Source: Stereocaulon alpinum
Lineage: Eukaryota; Ascomycota; Lecanoromycetes; Lecanorales; Stereocaulaceae
Length of the DNA: 64,000 nt
Reading direction: 5' to 3'
NCBI GenBank assembly: GCA_018257865.1
Contig: JAEUBA010000025.1
Coordinates: 186,001-250,000 of the forward strand
Both the position numbers and the translations under genes were made by a program. A model generated the notes under the pieces. The model saw nothing but the letters and a program-made list of their open reading frames with translations, did no database searches and was not told the origin of the DNA. Below are positions 11,072-23,529 of this stretch, piece after piece. Each line of letters begins with the position of its first letter. The stretch's first letter is position 1.

Positions 11072-12475
11072 ATGATCAATGTATTCGCTGTCCCGGGTAA
11101 GCTCATTGTCGGCCTCAAGCCTTTTGGACGATAGTGCTGATTCTATTTGACGATGTTAGTCTTCTTCATCTGCTTCCGTGAGACACTTGAGACAAGCATC
11201 ATCGTATCCGTTCTCCTCGCCTTTCTGAAACAAACACTTGGCCACGATCGTGATGCCACGACTTACAAAAAGCTCAAGAGACAGGTAAGTACTTCGTAAA
11301 ACCCTTGCACAGCTATGGTGCCCTCACTGATTTGGCAAAGGTATGGCTGGGCACCATTCTTGGCCTGGTGGTCTGCGCCATCATTGGCGGTGGCTTGATT
11401 GGAGCCTTCTATGGCCTCGGAAAGGATCGCTGGGCGGGTACTGAGAACATCTGGGAAGGATCCTTCAGCATCTTCGCTTCAATTATCATCTCTATCATGG
11501 GTGCTGCGCTGCTTCGCGTGTCAAAGCTCCAGGACAAATGGCGAGTCAAGCTGGCCAAAGCTCTTGAGGCCAAAAATAGCACCAAGAACACGGGAACCTT
11601 GCGCACCCGCTTCAAGGTCTGGTGCGAGAAATACGCCATGTTCATGCTACCGTTCATTACGGTTCTTCGAGAAGGCCTCGAAGCTGTCGTCTTCATCGGA
11701 GGCGTTAGCCTCAGCCTGCCTGCTACTTCCGTTCCACTTCCAGTGGTCTGCGGCCTTGCCTGTGGCGCCTTGATTGGCTACTTGATCTATCGGTGAGTTT
11801 ACATCACATGAGCTGAAAATTTCGCCACGGCTTACCCACAGCAGAGGAGGCAGTTTCGCTTCTATCCAGGTGTTCTTGATAATCTCGACGTGCTTCCTGT
11901 ACCTTGTCGCTGCGGGCTTGTTCTCCAAGGCAATCTGGGACTTCGAGAACCATACCGTAAGTTCTACCTCGCTTCATCAGGACCCAGTGGCTCTAATATG
12001 AGTACAGTGGAACAAGATCGTTGGAGGAGATGCTGCAGAGGTTGGAACCGGGCCTGGCTCCTATGATATCCGCCAGAGCGTCTGGCATGTAAACGTAGGC
12101 AGCGCTCCCTTTACACATACCTTGGTCATGGCTGCCTTGCTGACGAGATCCCAGTGCTGCAGTCCGCTCATCAATGGCGGCGGAGGTTGGGGCATCTTCA
12201 GTGGCATTCTCGGCTGGCAGAATTCTGCAACCTATGGTTCCGTAATATCATACAACCTCTACTGGGTTGTGATCATCCTCGCATTCCTCGCCATGCGGTA
12301 CAACGAGAAGAAAGGTCATTGGCCTTTGATGAACGCCAAGCCTGCTTTGTCGGACGACAAGGTGAGCGATAGCAGCAGCGAAGAAGCTGTCAAGGTCGCG
12401 TACCCAGAGAAAGCGGCCGATACGACTGGTGTGTTGACGAATGTCCGCACTTTGGGGGCTCATTCACCAGCATAA
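11072..12475 (+). CDS. FTR1: High-affinity iron permease (Ftr1-like)
   Basis: Plasma-membrane permease that takes Fe(III) from the Fet3 ferroxidase in reductive iron assimilation. Six exons (11072-11096, 11160-11284, 11341-11792, 11845-11956, 12008-12094, 12155-12475) give 373 aa. Both iron-binding REXLE motifs are present in membrane segments: RETLE near residue 15 and REGLE near residue 160. The SVWHVN-CCSP block and the [15 protein letters not shown] segment typical of fungal Ftr1 follow. The first exon is only 25 nt. The acceptor of exon 4 is a CAGCAG tandem, so two isoforms differing by one Arg are possible (start at 11842 or 11845). It is divergent from FET3 with shared GATA sites, so co-regulation is likely. 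The acidic, serine-rich C-terminal tail is probably cytosolic. Confidence 0.95.
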
Positions 12476-13193
12476 AGCATATCAGTATGAGTACATTACA
12501 AAAACACAGGACCAAGATGGCGTTTAGGACAGATTCAGCATAAAGCAAAGGGGTGACACGATCGAAGCTTCTAATAACAGGTTTTCTTTTAGGCTTGAGA
12601 AGCATTTCTGGGAATGCATATTACATAGGAGGGTGGTTGCCTAGTGCTGGCCCCAGCGATGAACGGGGATTATAAGGCACTAGGAGGCAACATGAAATAA
12701 TCAAATATCATCATAGAGAGTATAGCAGCTAGAGAACATCACATATCTTGCTTCGGTCATTGTTCGATGAAGATGACGATGTTAAGTTGTTCATGGGCAG
12801 GACACGATGCCTAGCGTCAGAATCTGAGGTCATCCGCATTCAAACAGAGCTGATTGGACGAATAGCCCGCCAAGATCCGATGATCCGCCGAAAGCTGTAT
12901 CCTCTCTGCCTGCATGTACTATTTTCTATCCATTATCCTCGTCCTAGCCACGCTCTCGCGGGGAACGTTGCTGTCGGTCTCGACTTTGTGCTGTAGCTAT
13001 CATGGCTTGGCCGTATCCCTGAAGGGACTCTCGCATCACTCGGCTGCAACTCTACCGCTGGCTGAGTGCTCACCCATCACGCCCTAACCCACAGCCTGAA
13101 GGGATTAGACTCTAGCGATTAATATACCTAATTCTCTGGCCGGTATCTTGTATGCGGCATTATCTAGCAGGGATCTAGGCCTGACTACTTGCT
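12476..13193. other. Intergenic, no gene seen
   Basis: Between FTR1 and the BTB-like gene. The short open frames have no recognisable content. It contains the FTR1 3' end and the next promoter. Confidence 0.45.
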
Positions 13194-14599
13194 ATGACTC
13201 GCAAGACAGCCAGTTCCACGGATGGCACCCCCAACTTCCCAGCAACGCCTTCCTCCGAAGTCGTCATATGCAAAGAGGGGGATATTATGTTGGAGATCAT
13301 AGATCCGACGACAGGGGCGCATAACCACTATCGATGCTCAAGAACTTTACTGCGATCTCAATCGGAGTACTTCGACGTTCTTCTAGATCCCATCAAATTC
13401 AGCGAAGGTATAGCGATCGAGGCAAAATTACACGAGCTGTCCAAGCATTACACCGATCATGCATCTATGCCGGCTCTCAAACTACCGTCAGTCATTGTCT
13501 CTGATGTCGGTCAGCTTCCAAAAGCCTGCGTCTCTCTGAACACAGTCATAAGGCTATTCCTCAACATCTTGCATGATCCAGCTACGCCATGGCCCGTGCC
13601 TCGTTCGCAATCCATCTCTCTGGTAGCGCTGCTTGCAATAATTGCAGATAGACTTGCAGCTATACGCCCCATCAAAGAGTACTTGCGAGCTCAAAAGTTC
13701 GATACCACGCTACTGAAAGATAAGAAGGGTGGCACTGCCTACAAGCTAGAGCTCGATAATCGGCAAAGGCTACTGGCCGGCCTGATATTTGGCTTCCCCT
13801 CGTGGGTTCGTCAATGCAGCGCAGCTCTCATTACCGATGGGCCGCAGAGAAGGTTGGCAACATACATGGACTCTGGCGAGGACGAGGAGGCGGTGGACGA
13901 CGCCCTGTGGTGGATCCTGCCCAATGGAGTCGAAGGTGCGTACAGCATACTCATGCTATATGAAACATGACGAGGCTGCAGCCTGATACCTCAGCATCAT
14001 ACGTGCAACGACAAGGCTGCGGCTTGGTATGACTCATCCGAACAGCGCTAATGATTCGTTCAGAAGAGCTCGTTTGCCGGCGTATGTATATCCTACAAAC
14101 GATAAGCTCGATTCAGAAGCACTTCCTTGATCTCTACATCAAGAGGCCTCAATGCAGACTCGGCTACGGCTCCTCCCCACAATGCGATTCCTTTCAACTA
14201 GGGCAAATGCTACGATTTCTTACGCGCAAAGGGTCGATCACCTTGGAGAGCACACTCTCTCCTGCGCTTGAAGAGCCAGAACTGTACAACGGCAATATTA
14301 CAGACATCATCGCTCGGCTCAGGGAATGTCCCTCGTATCAGATCGATGAAAATCACAGTCACTGCGGACTACGCACTCGATTGTTACCGATCCTAGATAG
14401 ACTTGAGCTTGGTCAAGTGGCTATGTGCCTCACGTGTTGGGAAGAAGACAGGGTCAAAGAGAGCTGGCTTGAGAATCCGAGGCAAGGAATTTGGGAATTC
14501 GAGAAGCGTGACCGTAGAACAGGATGTCAAGAACATTGGAAGGCGAAAGAGATGTACACAGCCGCGGAGAGAGACTGGACACCGGTTCAACGCGGTTGA
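13194..14599 (+). CDS. BTB/POZ-like fungal protein, function unknown
   Basis: Two exons (13194-13935 and 14064-14599, intron 128 nt) give 425 aa. The first 90 residues resemble a fungal BTB/POZ fold: a short strand IMLEIIDP, then the segment YRCSRTLLRSQSEYFDVLL, the usual 'shape of the dimer interface' motif. The middle is helical (LFLNIL, LVALLAIIADRLAA). The second exon has a block CRLGYGSSPQCDSFQLGQM followed by FLTRKGS, which I recognise from conserved but uncharacterised ascomycete proteins. BTB proteins mostly act as dimeric adaptors, sometimes for Cullin3, but nothing here shows a partner. The intron fits frame and GT-AG rules. No signal peptide or membrane segment is seen. Confidence 0.72.
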
Positions 14600-15913
14600 T
14601 GGGCATGAACACATGAAACCATCAGGTCGGTGAAGGCCTATCCTGCTTACACCAAGCTGTCAAACGCCCGTTCCGTCAGGCTGAGACACATTATCACCAG
14701 CTTGGTATTGGCCTTATCTGGCCACACCTAGCCGCTAGACGTCGTGCGGCTTCCTGCGCCGCGATCACTTACCTTGCCAGCATGAGCTCTGTTGGAAAAA
14801 CATGACACGATCATAATGTAGCATCAAGCTAGTCCGAGACGATGTGGAGCCTTGGAAAAGTAACATATGCCACCCAGTGTGGTTGCTTTTGCACTGCCCG
14901 TAATATGCGATTTACTGTGCCTATGGTAAGCCTGTGGCAATCTCGCTTCGAGTGAATGTCAGCGGCAAAATCTTAGAGGAAGACCTGCGACTTCAGGCTC
15001 TTATCAACGTACTGAGCATCAGCAGAGCCGCATTCAAGTGACTGGACCCTACAAGCTAAAATCTCCGTAGAAGATCATAGCGTAGACAAATCACATTGCG
15101 TGCTACTTTGCCAATGAGTCTCCTTAAGTCTAAGCCTTGGCTCTTATAGTCTAAGCATTCGAAAGCATTCCTTTGGCAACATTAGGATCTGCTCGATCAA
15201 TCATTCTTTGGGGGCGGTTTAGGTGGCAGTGCTTTGAGACCTATCATTGGAGAGGAAGCCGATAGATTTCCCGCGGCAGTGCCAAGGCCGCCCAGTTCCT
15301 GAAAGATTGTTGCTGCGCCTCTCCTCAGCCTCCCCTTTCTCCCGCCTCACGTGGGCCATTGATGAATCACAGCCCGCTTCATCATGAATGATTAGATAAT
15401 GGAAGGGCAATGGAATGGAAGCCTACCGCATTGCGGCAGCCTGCATAGCTCCGCTAAAATTCTTCGCGTGGCCACAGACGCCGGGACTAGCTTATTCCAA
15501 TGCTGTCTGTGACAATCCTATCATACTATAGCCTCCACGGCTTTACCGTAGGCATATATCCCACATGACATGGGAGATTTCCCAGGTGGCCAGGCGACGG
15601 CATAGCCTACGAGGATAATGAAACAGTGATCATAGCAACAAACTCGAACATGTCCAGGAGATATAAAATGGTATGCGCCAGTCTTCAATTGCAAGATCCA
15701 GGCATCAAGTTCCAACAGCAACTTCACTTTACAATTTCAAGCACAATCTATCATTCGCCAAGTTCCACGACAAGTCCACCAAATCTTAATCGTTGATCAC
15801 ACGCGCCTTCCCGGCTCTTTGTTTCAAAAATTTAATTCACTATGCCGTTCATACTTGAAAGCACCGGCTCTTCGCTATGTGCTACATCTCCAAACACCAT
15901 ACATTCCAGGAAT
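14600..15913. other. Intergenic, no gene seen
   Basis: About 1.3 kb with no convincing open frame on either strand. The segment just before the VWA gene has long C/T-rich stretches typical of a fungal promoter and 5' UTR. An in-frame ATG at 15842 is discussed with the next gene. Confidence 0.45.
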
Positions 15914-16895
15914 ATGCCTTCTTTCAATATCTTCAGCAAGAAGAGTCGCAAGAACTCAGGTCTTGGCAGAACGCCATCAACCATGTCAAACTCATCCAAT
16001 CTATCAGCACCAAAATCGCACTTTGCGGCTTTCAGTGCACCAACACGACGTCCAGGTAGGAGTTTCTCCGTTCCTTCTCCAACTTGCGGCCACTAACATT
16101 CCCATAGCGAATCCAGCAACGGTAGAAAATCCGTTCGCTACGCCATCCAACGACGCGCCACCCTCGTATACGGCACCAGCCACATCCTTGGCTCCATCAA
16201 CTGACAACCCATACGCATTCCTGACAACCTTCGACACAATCTTCTTAATCGATGATTCCGGATCTATGGCCGGCCGTTCGTGGCGCGAAACTTCAGCTGC
16301 CTTGGCCGCCATTACACCAATTTGTACAGCCCACGATAAGGACGGCATCGATATTCACTTCCTCAACGCCCGCGACGAGCCCTCGTACTGCAACATTACC
16401 TCCCCAGCAACTGTCCAGCGTATCTTCGACACCGTTCGTCCCAGCGGCGGAACACCAACCGGCACCCGTCTAAACGCTATCTTAAAACCCTACCTCAGGG
16501 AGTGCGAGGCTAAGAAGAATAACTTCGACGCCATCAAGCCTCTCAACATCATCGTTATAACTGACGGTGTCCCAACTGATGATCCTGAAAGCGTGATTGT
16601 CTCCGTCGCTAAGAAGCTTGATAAGCTCGAAGCACCACCGTGGCAGGTGGGCATTCAGTTTTTCCAGGTTGGCGAGGAGAAGGGCGCTGCTGAGGCGCTA
16701 GAGGAATTAGATGATGGGCTCAAGGATGCGAATGGCGGTATTAGGGACATTGTTGATACAGTGCCTTGGAAGGGAGCGCAAGGGACGGGGCTGAACGCGG
16801 ATGGGATTCTCAAAGTTGTGCTGGGATCGGTTAACAAGCGGTTGGACAGGAAGAGGGTGAGCTTGGACGGACGACCGGGCCAAGGACCATCATGA
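15914..16895 (+). CDS. VWA-domain protein
   Basis: Two exons (15914-16055 and 16108-16895, intron 52 nt) give 309 aa. After a basic, serine-rich N-terminus and a proline/alanine-rich linker comes a von Willebrand factor A domain. The metal-ion-dependent adhesion site is complete: DDSGSM (DxSxS), the Thr in SGGTPTGTRL, and the Asp in ITDGVPTDD. Domains of this kind bind a divalent metal and a partner protein. This short stand-alone type, common in ascomycetes, is intracellular by the lack of a signal peptide. An in-frame ATG 72 nt upstream (15842) would add 24 residues. I prefer 15914 because the sequence from there (MPSFNIFSKKS) resembles the usual start of such proteins. The biological role is unknown. 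Confidence 0.82.
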
Positions 16896-18806
16896 GCAGA
16901 GTTCCTTGCTTTACAGCTTGCGATTTGGTACAAGGGGCGACTAAACGGAAAACCAGCAATGGATACCCACAGCCTGAGGATAGGCGAAGAACTGTGCGAT
17001 TTACTAGGCCGAGAATGCAAACAAAGGGCGCTGGCCACATTGGGCCTGAGTACAGCTCAAGGAGTTTCGGAGTTGTTCTTACAGGCGCTCGATACTAGAT
17101 TCCTGTCGGATTCCTCTCTTCTTCTTGTCAATATCTTCTTACGAGCTAGTACAGAATCCTTTAGAGATATCCATATCAATAAAGATATCAAAATCATATA
17201 CAACCAAGACTTCTCAAAGCACAGCTGCATCTTATGAGACTAATTTTGGTTGTCTTCTTGTGGAATCAAGACTGGCTCTGATACATTGTCTTATGGACTT
17301 GCTACCTAAGGTAGGTAACACCCCAACAAGCGCCTCCAATTCATACGAAACCCGACAGCGAAGCTTCTCCCATCATTCAAATTTACACGAAGCTACAGTG
17401 CATTTATCTTGACTCATATTCTAGGCTTAAACAAACCTCAGAATTCCACTCTCCATCTCAACGGATATACCCAGCAATCCGCAGAAGTAGAAACATGACC
17501 TGTAGCAGGCGCAGTCGTCTTCTCGCACTGCTATGATCACTCATTCAAGCTCACACGGTCTCAGTCCTGGATCGAAAAAGCGTGATACCAGTGGCGATGG
17601 AGCACGTAGCACATCATACCTTGGATCCGAGACTGCTGTGTCACATTCATCATACATAGTGGCTCTTCGTACACCTTCAAACGCAGGCTAAGGTTACGCA
17701 AGAGCATCACGTTTATGAATCAGTGAGTCGTCAGCCAACAGGGTTGAATGATCCTCTCCATCACCCAATTCTCCAAACCCCTACCCATCAAACAACATCG
17801 CCCAACACACAACCCTCACTCCACCTGACCCGAACCGAACCGCAACCTCCTCTCCACCTTGCCACCTAGCACAAAAGGAGTCACCGGCCCCATCACGCGC
17901 CCACCTCATCGGCGACTCCGTCCCACATACCCCCAAACCCAACTACCTCCAACCCAGCCCAGCCCAGCCCATACCTGCTAACTCGAAAAATCTAGCGCCG
18001 GGTCCAAGACATCTAGGACGTTGAAGGAGGCTCGAAGAGAGATGAACGAGGCTCTGCATAACTGCGGCTCGTTGCTGCGCCTCGTAGGGCGGAATTACCG
18101 TGATTGGATGGTAGGATGGCGGGTGCTTAGTCATGCTTCTGGCGCCTCTCGAACATCGCCACGGGGAGGCGTTTGCCCCTAAGTCAATCCTGAGCTTCAT
18201 ACGTAAACGTCTTGCGTAAAGTTCCTTATCGTTCTTATCATGTGGATTGCTGTTATATGCTTACTCCTCCCAGAGTGACGCTGTGCTAGGTTGCGGATGG
18301 GACGCAGCTGTGACTATGTATGCTGAAAGTGGGTTTCATGCCGTTGTGCGTACGCGGTTCAAACTTCGTTTTCTCTGTGTTTTCCTTGATGTGCAGGACT
18401 ACGGGTTTGTTTACCCATGAGGATCTCTGAACATACCTGCCTCCAAGATCTGTACAATTTTGTCAGGGGGTCGTAGGCCCGACATCTGCACTTAGTACAT
18501 TACATTTGGGAATGGTAGACTGGCAACGACACAATTGTATTAAAGTTTACGTTGACGCTAGCACTCGATACCGCCAAGTCAACGAAACGATTCCAGCTCG
18601 TTACACTAACGCTTCATCTCTTACAGCCAACTTCAACAAACGAAGGGTGCTTATAGCGAGTACATGGTTTCTGTGAAGTGCACGTTCCGAAAGCTTCTAT
18701 ACAGAGCATTTGCAAACAGCATCAACAATCCATGTCGGTTTCGGTAATGAGTCAATGAGACCATGAGCTCTCTCATCAACACACAAAGCATTGTGGGACC
18801 AGCGAA
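16896..18806. other. Intergenic, no gene seen
   Basis: About 1.9 kb between the convergent VWA (+) and S28 peptidase (-) genes. The C-rich stretch at about 17810-17970 includes four tandem CCCAG-like pentamers (17955-17972). The open frames are short and unrelated to anything I know. Confidence 0.45.
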
Positions 18807-20564
18807 TCAATGCAAAAATTTCCACTCTTCCATCCAAGCCTTCACCATCCCCACTTCCTTCCTCTGCGCATCGGCCACAGACTTCGGAGGTTCTTCGCCT
18901 TCCATTGCCTGCATGTCCCATCCATGGCGGCCGTCTTCGATCAGTATGAAAGGCCGGTTGATTGTACTGGTACGATTAGTCGCTTTGGGTGCGTGTGTTC
19001 CTGCCGCCTTCCAAGGATCGGCTTCTCCATCAATAAAAGCCAGACGATCGTAGGCAATATCAAAGCCACCATATGCGTTGATGATGTTTGTGTTCGGTGG
19101 TGAGTCGATGCCAAATTCTGTACGGCACCCGGAAGTTACGTATTCGAGAGTGATGAGGCGTGACACAAGAGGGAGTTGGTCAACTGGAACACCGCTGCCG
19201 GTGAAAAAGTAGCCCCACTGGGTGCATGCTTGATAATTCCAGCTATACATAAAGCCTTTGTTGCTGGGCAGGTCCTGGTAATCAGCCGTGGAGATGTTTG
19301 CGTACAGTTTAATGTATTTGATGAGGTTTAACATCTGCGTAGTGAGGACAGCGGACTCGTTGCCGTAACCCCCTGCTTCTATGAGACGCTCGACTTCATG
19401 GGTGAGAGTCTTAGAGTGCGAGTGGCTGTCGACCTTTAAGGTGAGATTTTTGCAGTACAGAGAGGTCACATCCTCTCCGGACCGTCCCCATCCTTGACCT
19501 TGCCATCCTTGAAAGCGGGAGCTAACGTAAGCTGCAAAATAAACATCGGACCTGCAATATCATTAGCGCATCAAGCTATACTCAAAGATACTGACAAGCA
19601 AACAAAATATGCAGAGCGACCGAAGCGATTCTCTTACAGGAGGTGTTCTAAGCCAAACGCTGCCTTGAGCTTCCTAGTGAGCTTGGTGTTGTTACGTGAG
19701 ATGAGGATGTTGTCCACAATGTTAATCAGCTTCTGATGTGCCAATATACATTCAGGCGGACCGTGTTCGCGCGCAGCCTCGTAATACTCCCAGTAGTCAT
19801 ATATCGCTTTCGTAACTCCGGAGGACGAAATCGCACCTGTCACCCATGTCAACTGTTAGGAACCGTTTAAGTTAGGTGGGTAGCTTACCGAAGAAGAGAT
19901 CCGGGTATCGAGTCCTCAGAAACGCTGAAAACCCTCCAGCATAAGACACGCCATAGGCAATGTAAGCTGTCCCTGGTGCTGTGAGACTTTTGTTCAGTCC
20001 TTCAAATTTCACGTGCTGTACGAAGTACGCATTATCAGCCAGAGCCTGCTTGGTTGTCAAGAATCTCCAGCTCGCATGTCCATTGTAGGGTATTGGTATA
20101 CTGGTTCCGTAGTAACGGTGTTCGATTGCAACAAGAAGTCCACCTGTGGCATTTGCAAGCTCGTGTAAGAAGGAGTCATGTAAAGGACGGCATAGTGCGT
20201 TTCCAGGGCCTCCCGAGCCTTCGCCGATGTTGAAAAGAATCACTGGACCACCGTCTCGGTAATTTTGGGCATCGAACCAGTAGCGAAGCTGGAAGGTGCC
20301 GTTTGAGTGCGGTTCATACATTGATTCATCGTGGAAGTGATCAATGGGGACACTGATGTTGTGTGAATCGCAAACTGGGAAAATGTTGGGATAGTCCCCA
20401 TCATGGCTGTAGAAGTTGTGGCGGCTTGAAAAGCGTGATACACCATTCAGTGGAGGCTGATGAAGAGAGTGAGATGCAGGTAGAGCAACGGTGAGAGTAA
20501 TGAGTGACAAGAATAGACCAGCCAACAAGAGGGCCAAGCATAGACCAGCTAGCTTAGGTGCCAT
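18807..20564 (-). CDS. Secreted serine peptidase, family S28
   Basis: Serine carboxypeptidase/prolyl-aminopeptidase-like enzyme (S28 family, as lysosomal Pro-X carboxypeptidase and fungal acid prolyl peptidases). Three exons (20564-19889, 19836-19638, 19551-18807) give 539 aa. The N-terminus is a strong signal peptide ending near VALPAS. Substrate-domain motifs follow: VPIDHF, FQLRYWFDA, FNIGEGSGGP and EHRYYGTS. The catalytic triad is visible: Ser in GVSYAGG (about residue 207), Asp in FIDGEADPW, and His in DGRHGWD near the C-terminus. Many NxS/T sites suggest glycosylation. Both introns (52 and 86 nt) are GT-AG and join conserved text. The start Met is the only one ahead of the signal peptide. 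Role inferred: extracellular breakdown of proline-containing peptides at acid pH. Confidence 0.9.
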
Positions 20565-22577
20565 GATGAATGCAGGTGGTAATACGATGATGTGGAATGA
20601 TGAAGCGTGAAGTGGAGAGAATCTTGGTTCTGAGATGTAGAGCTTTCTTGGACATCGTGGTTGCCGACATGTTTATCAACAAGAGCCACTTTGCCTTAGC
20701 AGGAAGTTGCAGTAGACCAGAGACAGGAAGGTGCGTGCTGTCCGCCGTCATTGCTCCTACTGTCTTCGCAACTCACTCACGCCCCGTCGTAAACATACGG
20801 GAAAGGTGCGGGTGGTCATAAGGACTGAGTTAGTGTCTTTGTAAGAACTTCTTCCGTCGAGGTTGGAAGCGGCAAATAAGATGAAAACCAACTGACTTTT
20901 CCAAGGGTAGATGGGCTGAGGAACTACACTCAATGGCAGTTGGGAGAGTCGCTTACTATCGTCCACACATCCACTTATATGGAATATCTCTCATTCGAAG
21001 GCCTAGAGGCATCTAGGCCCCACCTTTCCAACGAACAAGAGTAGAGGCCTTGCGGGTGGTGACTATCAATGAATAGAATATCTTTATTCCTGATGCAGCT
21101 ATAGTGAACAAGTAGTGTGCCCACATTCTGAAATCTAATATGCTTAAGTGCTGAGTTGAACGAATCCTTCACAAGTTGAGTGTCGACCGCAGCTAGCGCC
21201 AGCGCTTAGACAGCGCATTCAATCCATCTTCAATCCCCAGATTGCTCTGTCTTTGCTTATCATCAGAAGCCAAGACCTACGTACTCAATAAACACTTCGC
21301 AGTGAGTAACACTAGTCGAAACAAGAAATACGAGTATAGACCCCAAGGACATTCAAACCCATTTCGAAACTCCACCTCCCGAGCGGACATTGGAAGAGAT
21401 AAAATTGGATAAGGCCTATTGGTCTGAGAAGTTGATCGGAAAGAAGCTGTGTGATGGGCCGGCTCCTGATGACAAAGTACTTATCTATCATGTATGACAA
21501 CTTACAAGATGCTAAGGCCCCAACAGACCTTCTCGAAAGACAACCTGCCGTCGCTGAATCGGATTCGTGGACCACTTGGTATCTATAGCTGCGATTGGAT
21601 TACTTCTAGGTACGTACGATTGGCGTTTGATTAGTAGCTGGTTGGCCTACAGATGTGCTGATATGAATTCATTCATAGGGTTAACATCGATCTGGATGAA
21701 GAAGGTACTGTAGTAGAGGTCTGGATTGGTTGATGACAGATGATCTGTCTGAATTGTTGGCTTTGATACATCTCTTAGGATCTCAAAACCAACGTTGGTG
21801 GCATTAGCATGATTTCAAATCAAGTATACAGTGCTTTGTCAATCAATCACTGCGGAATTGAAAGCTGTTTCTCTTGTGTTGCATCATATACTAGGCTGCG
21901 GAGGTACATATGCTCATGGGACTGTAGCCTGACTGTGTTCCCGGCCAATGGTTCGAGGTTCTAAAATCTTATCGAATGGACTGATGTGGGATTCACGAAT
22001 GGTCTTACTCGTGGCATCCTTCGCAGCCAGATCCACCGACAAAACCGCGACGATGCTTCCTAATGCCCCAATGATTCAATTGCCATCCCCCAGCGATGCT
22101 CGAAGTAGTGGCATCAGAGCCGTCAAGTCACAGCGCAGCTTCAATGCACGACGGTGCCCTAGCACTCGTTTGCAGAACGACTTGGAATCTTCTGCTCATG
22201 GCATTGAATACGGTGGATGTTAGTAAACCAGCTGCCTTGTGCGGCGTGATTAGCATGGTTGCTGCTGAGTTCGGTAGCCATTTCCGGAGCGGTTTTGGGG
22301 GTGGATGTTCCATTGTTCAGTATCTTTGGGGAGAGTGATAGCATAAGAATGCGGGCGGATGTAGTGCACAACGGACTTATGAAAGGGGCTGGGCGATGAA
22401 TCAAGCTTGGAGGATAAAATTTGTATATTTGGTTTGTATTCGTAATTCTTATGATTGCTTAACATGGGCCTGACACGAGCCCTACATCTGCCGCATAGCT
22501 TCTATAGCGACGGCAAGGATGGTGCCCAGACCAATATATCTCCATAGGGACAGATTAATTGCTTCCCCGAGCGATGG
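20565..22577. other. Intergenic, no gene seen
   Basis: About 2 kb between the S28 gene and the DUF1295 pseudogene. The frames are short and do not chain. Nothing repeated or structured was noticed. Confidence 0.45.
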
Positions 22578-23529
22578 CTAGAAGCTATTTCTCTCCTCCC
22601 TATAGACCTGTAAATCCCGTAGCTTCTCACTATCCCCATCCTTTCTCCACCGCTTCTCCCGGCTTTGCTCCTTTTCCTGGTCCGCTCTCAAGTAGCGTTG
22701 CACGAGGTAGATGGTTAGAGCGCCGAGTAAGTCAAGTGGGTGCCAGGCCGGCGTACCCCGTAAGAGAACAGGGAACGACATGTGCACCAGAGCATTTCCC
22801 ATGCAGCTGACAAGTATGATTAGCAAGCGCGTGATTGAGCTGGACAGTCAATCAAAACTCACTTCGGATGTCTCATAACGCTCCATGCGCCATCCCAGAA
22901 AACCCCATCTCTGCCTCCTTGCTCATACGCTTCCATCTGCACAGCAGCAGATCCCTCAATTGCCATGCCGGTCTCGAAGAAACCCATAGCGACTACATCC
23001 GAGGCACTCCACGGGGCTGCTAATAGAAAGCCCCTCACAACCGGCGAACACGATGTTGTGTAGGGTATTGTACCCAAGGCCTGAACAACTGCCTCTCCCA
23101 GAGAGACCGAGAAGACAGCCTTCTTCCAGAACCCGTCCTCCTTCTTCACATTCTCTTATTTAGGGTCGTTCTTGCCTCTCTTGATAGACCGGCTCGCGAT
23201 CCTGTAGAAAATCCTCAGACTCCACAAATGGATACCCGCAAGAAGCACCGCCTCCCGAAGGCCCAGCTCTTTCAAAGTCGCAGTGATTTGAAAAGCCGGC
23301 GGAAAACGCGAGGCTGAGGACTGACCACCAGGTATTGAGGAGGATGCCCGAAGGCCACAGCTAGTCTTTGCCGTCGAGGCGGTTGGTGCTGCGGCTCGAT
23401 AAGTATGCGATGGCTGCGATGCTGCTGTGGCGGAGGAGGGAGGTGCCGAAGAAGGGAGGGAACGAGGAGGTGAGTGGGCGAGAGAAGACAATTTGAGTGC
23501 TCAGTTATGGTGAGTGCTAGAGAATGCAC
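22578..23529 (-). pseudogene. Decayed DUF1295 membrane protein (steroid-reductase-like fold)
   Basis: Coherent protein text lies in all three minus-strand frames. The start is a GTG where an ATG is expected (23529). The frame runs to about 23480, then text resumes one frame over (FFGTSLLRHSSIAAIAYLSS), passes a TAG at 23361-23363 in place of a residue between GKD and LWPSG, and shifts again near 23290 to ATLKELGLREAVLLAGIHLW. It continues through a TAA at 23156-23158 between KNDPK and ENVKKEDGF. A GT-AG intron (RHP-N junction) then leads to GNALVHMSFPVLL, and a TAG truncates the protein after REERNSF. The complete family members are multi-pass membrane proteins with a DUF1295/isoprenylcysteine-methyltransferase-like fold, annotated as possible oxidoreductases. 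At least two frameshifts, three stops and a lost start make it non-functional. The Tyr-to-stop changes are not the C-to-T type expected from RIP. Confidence 0.85.
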
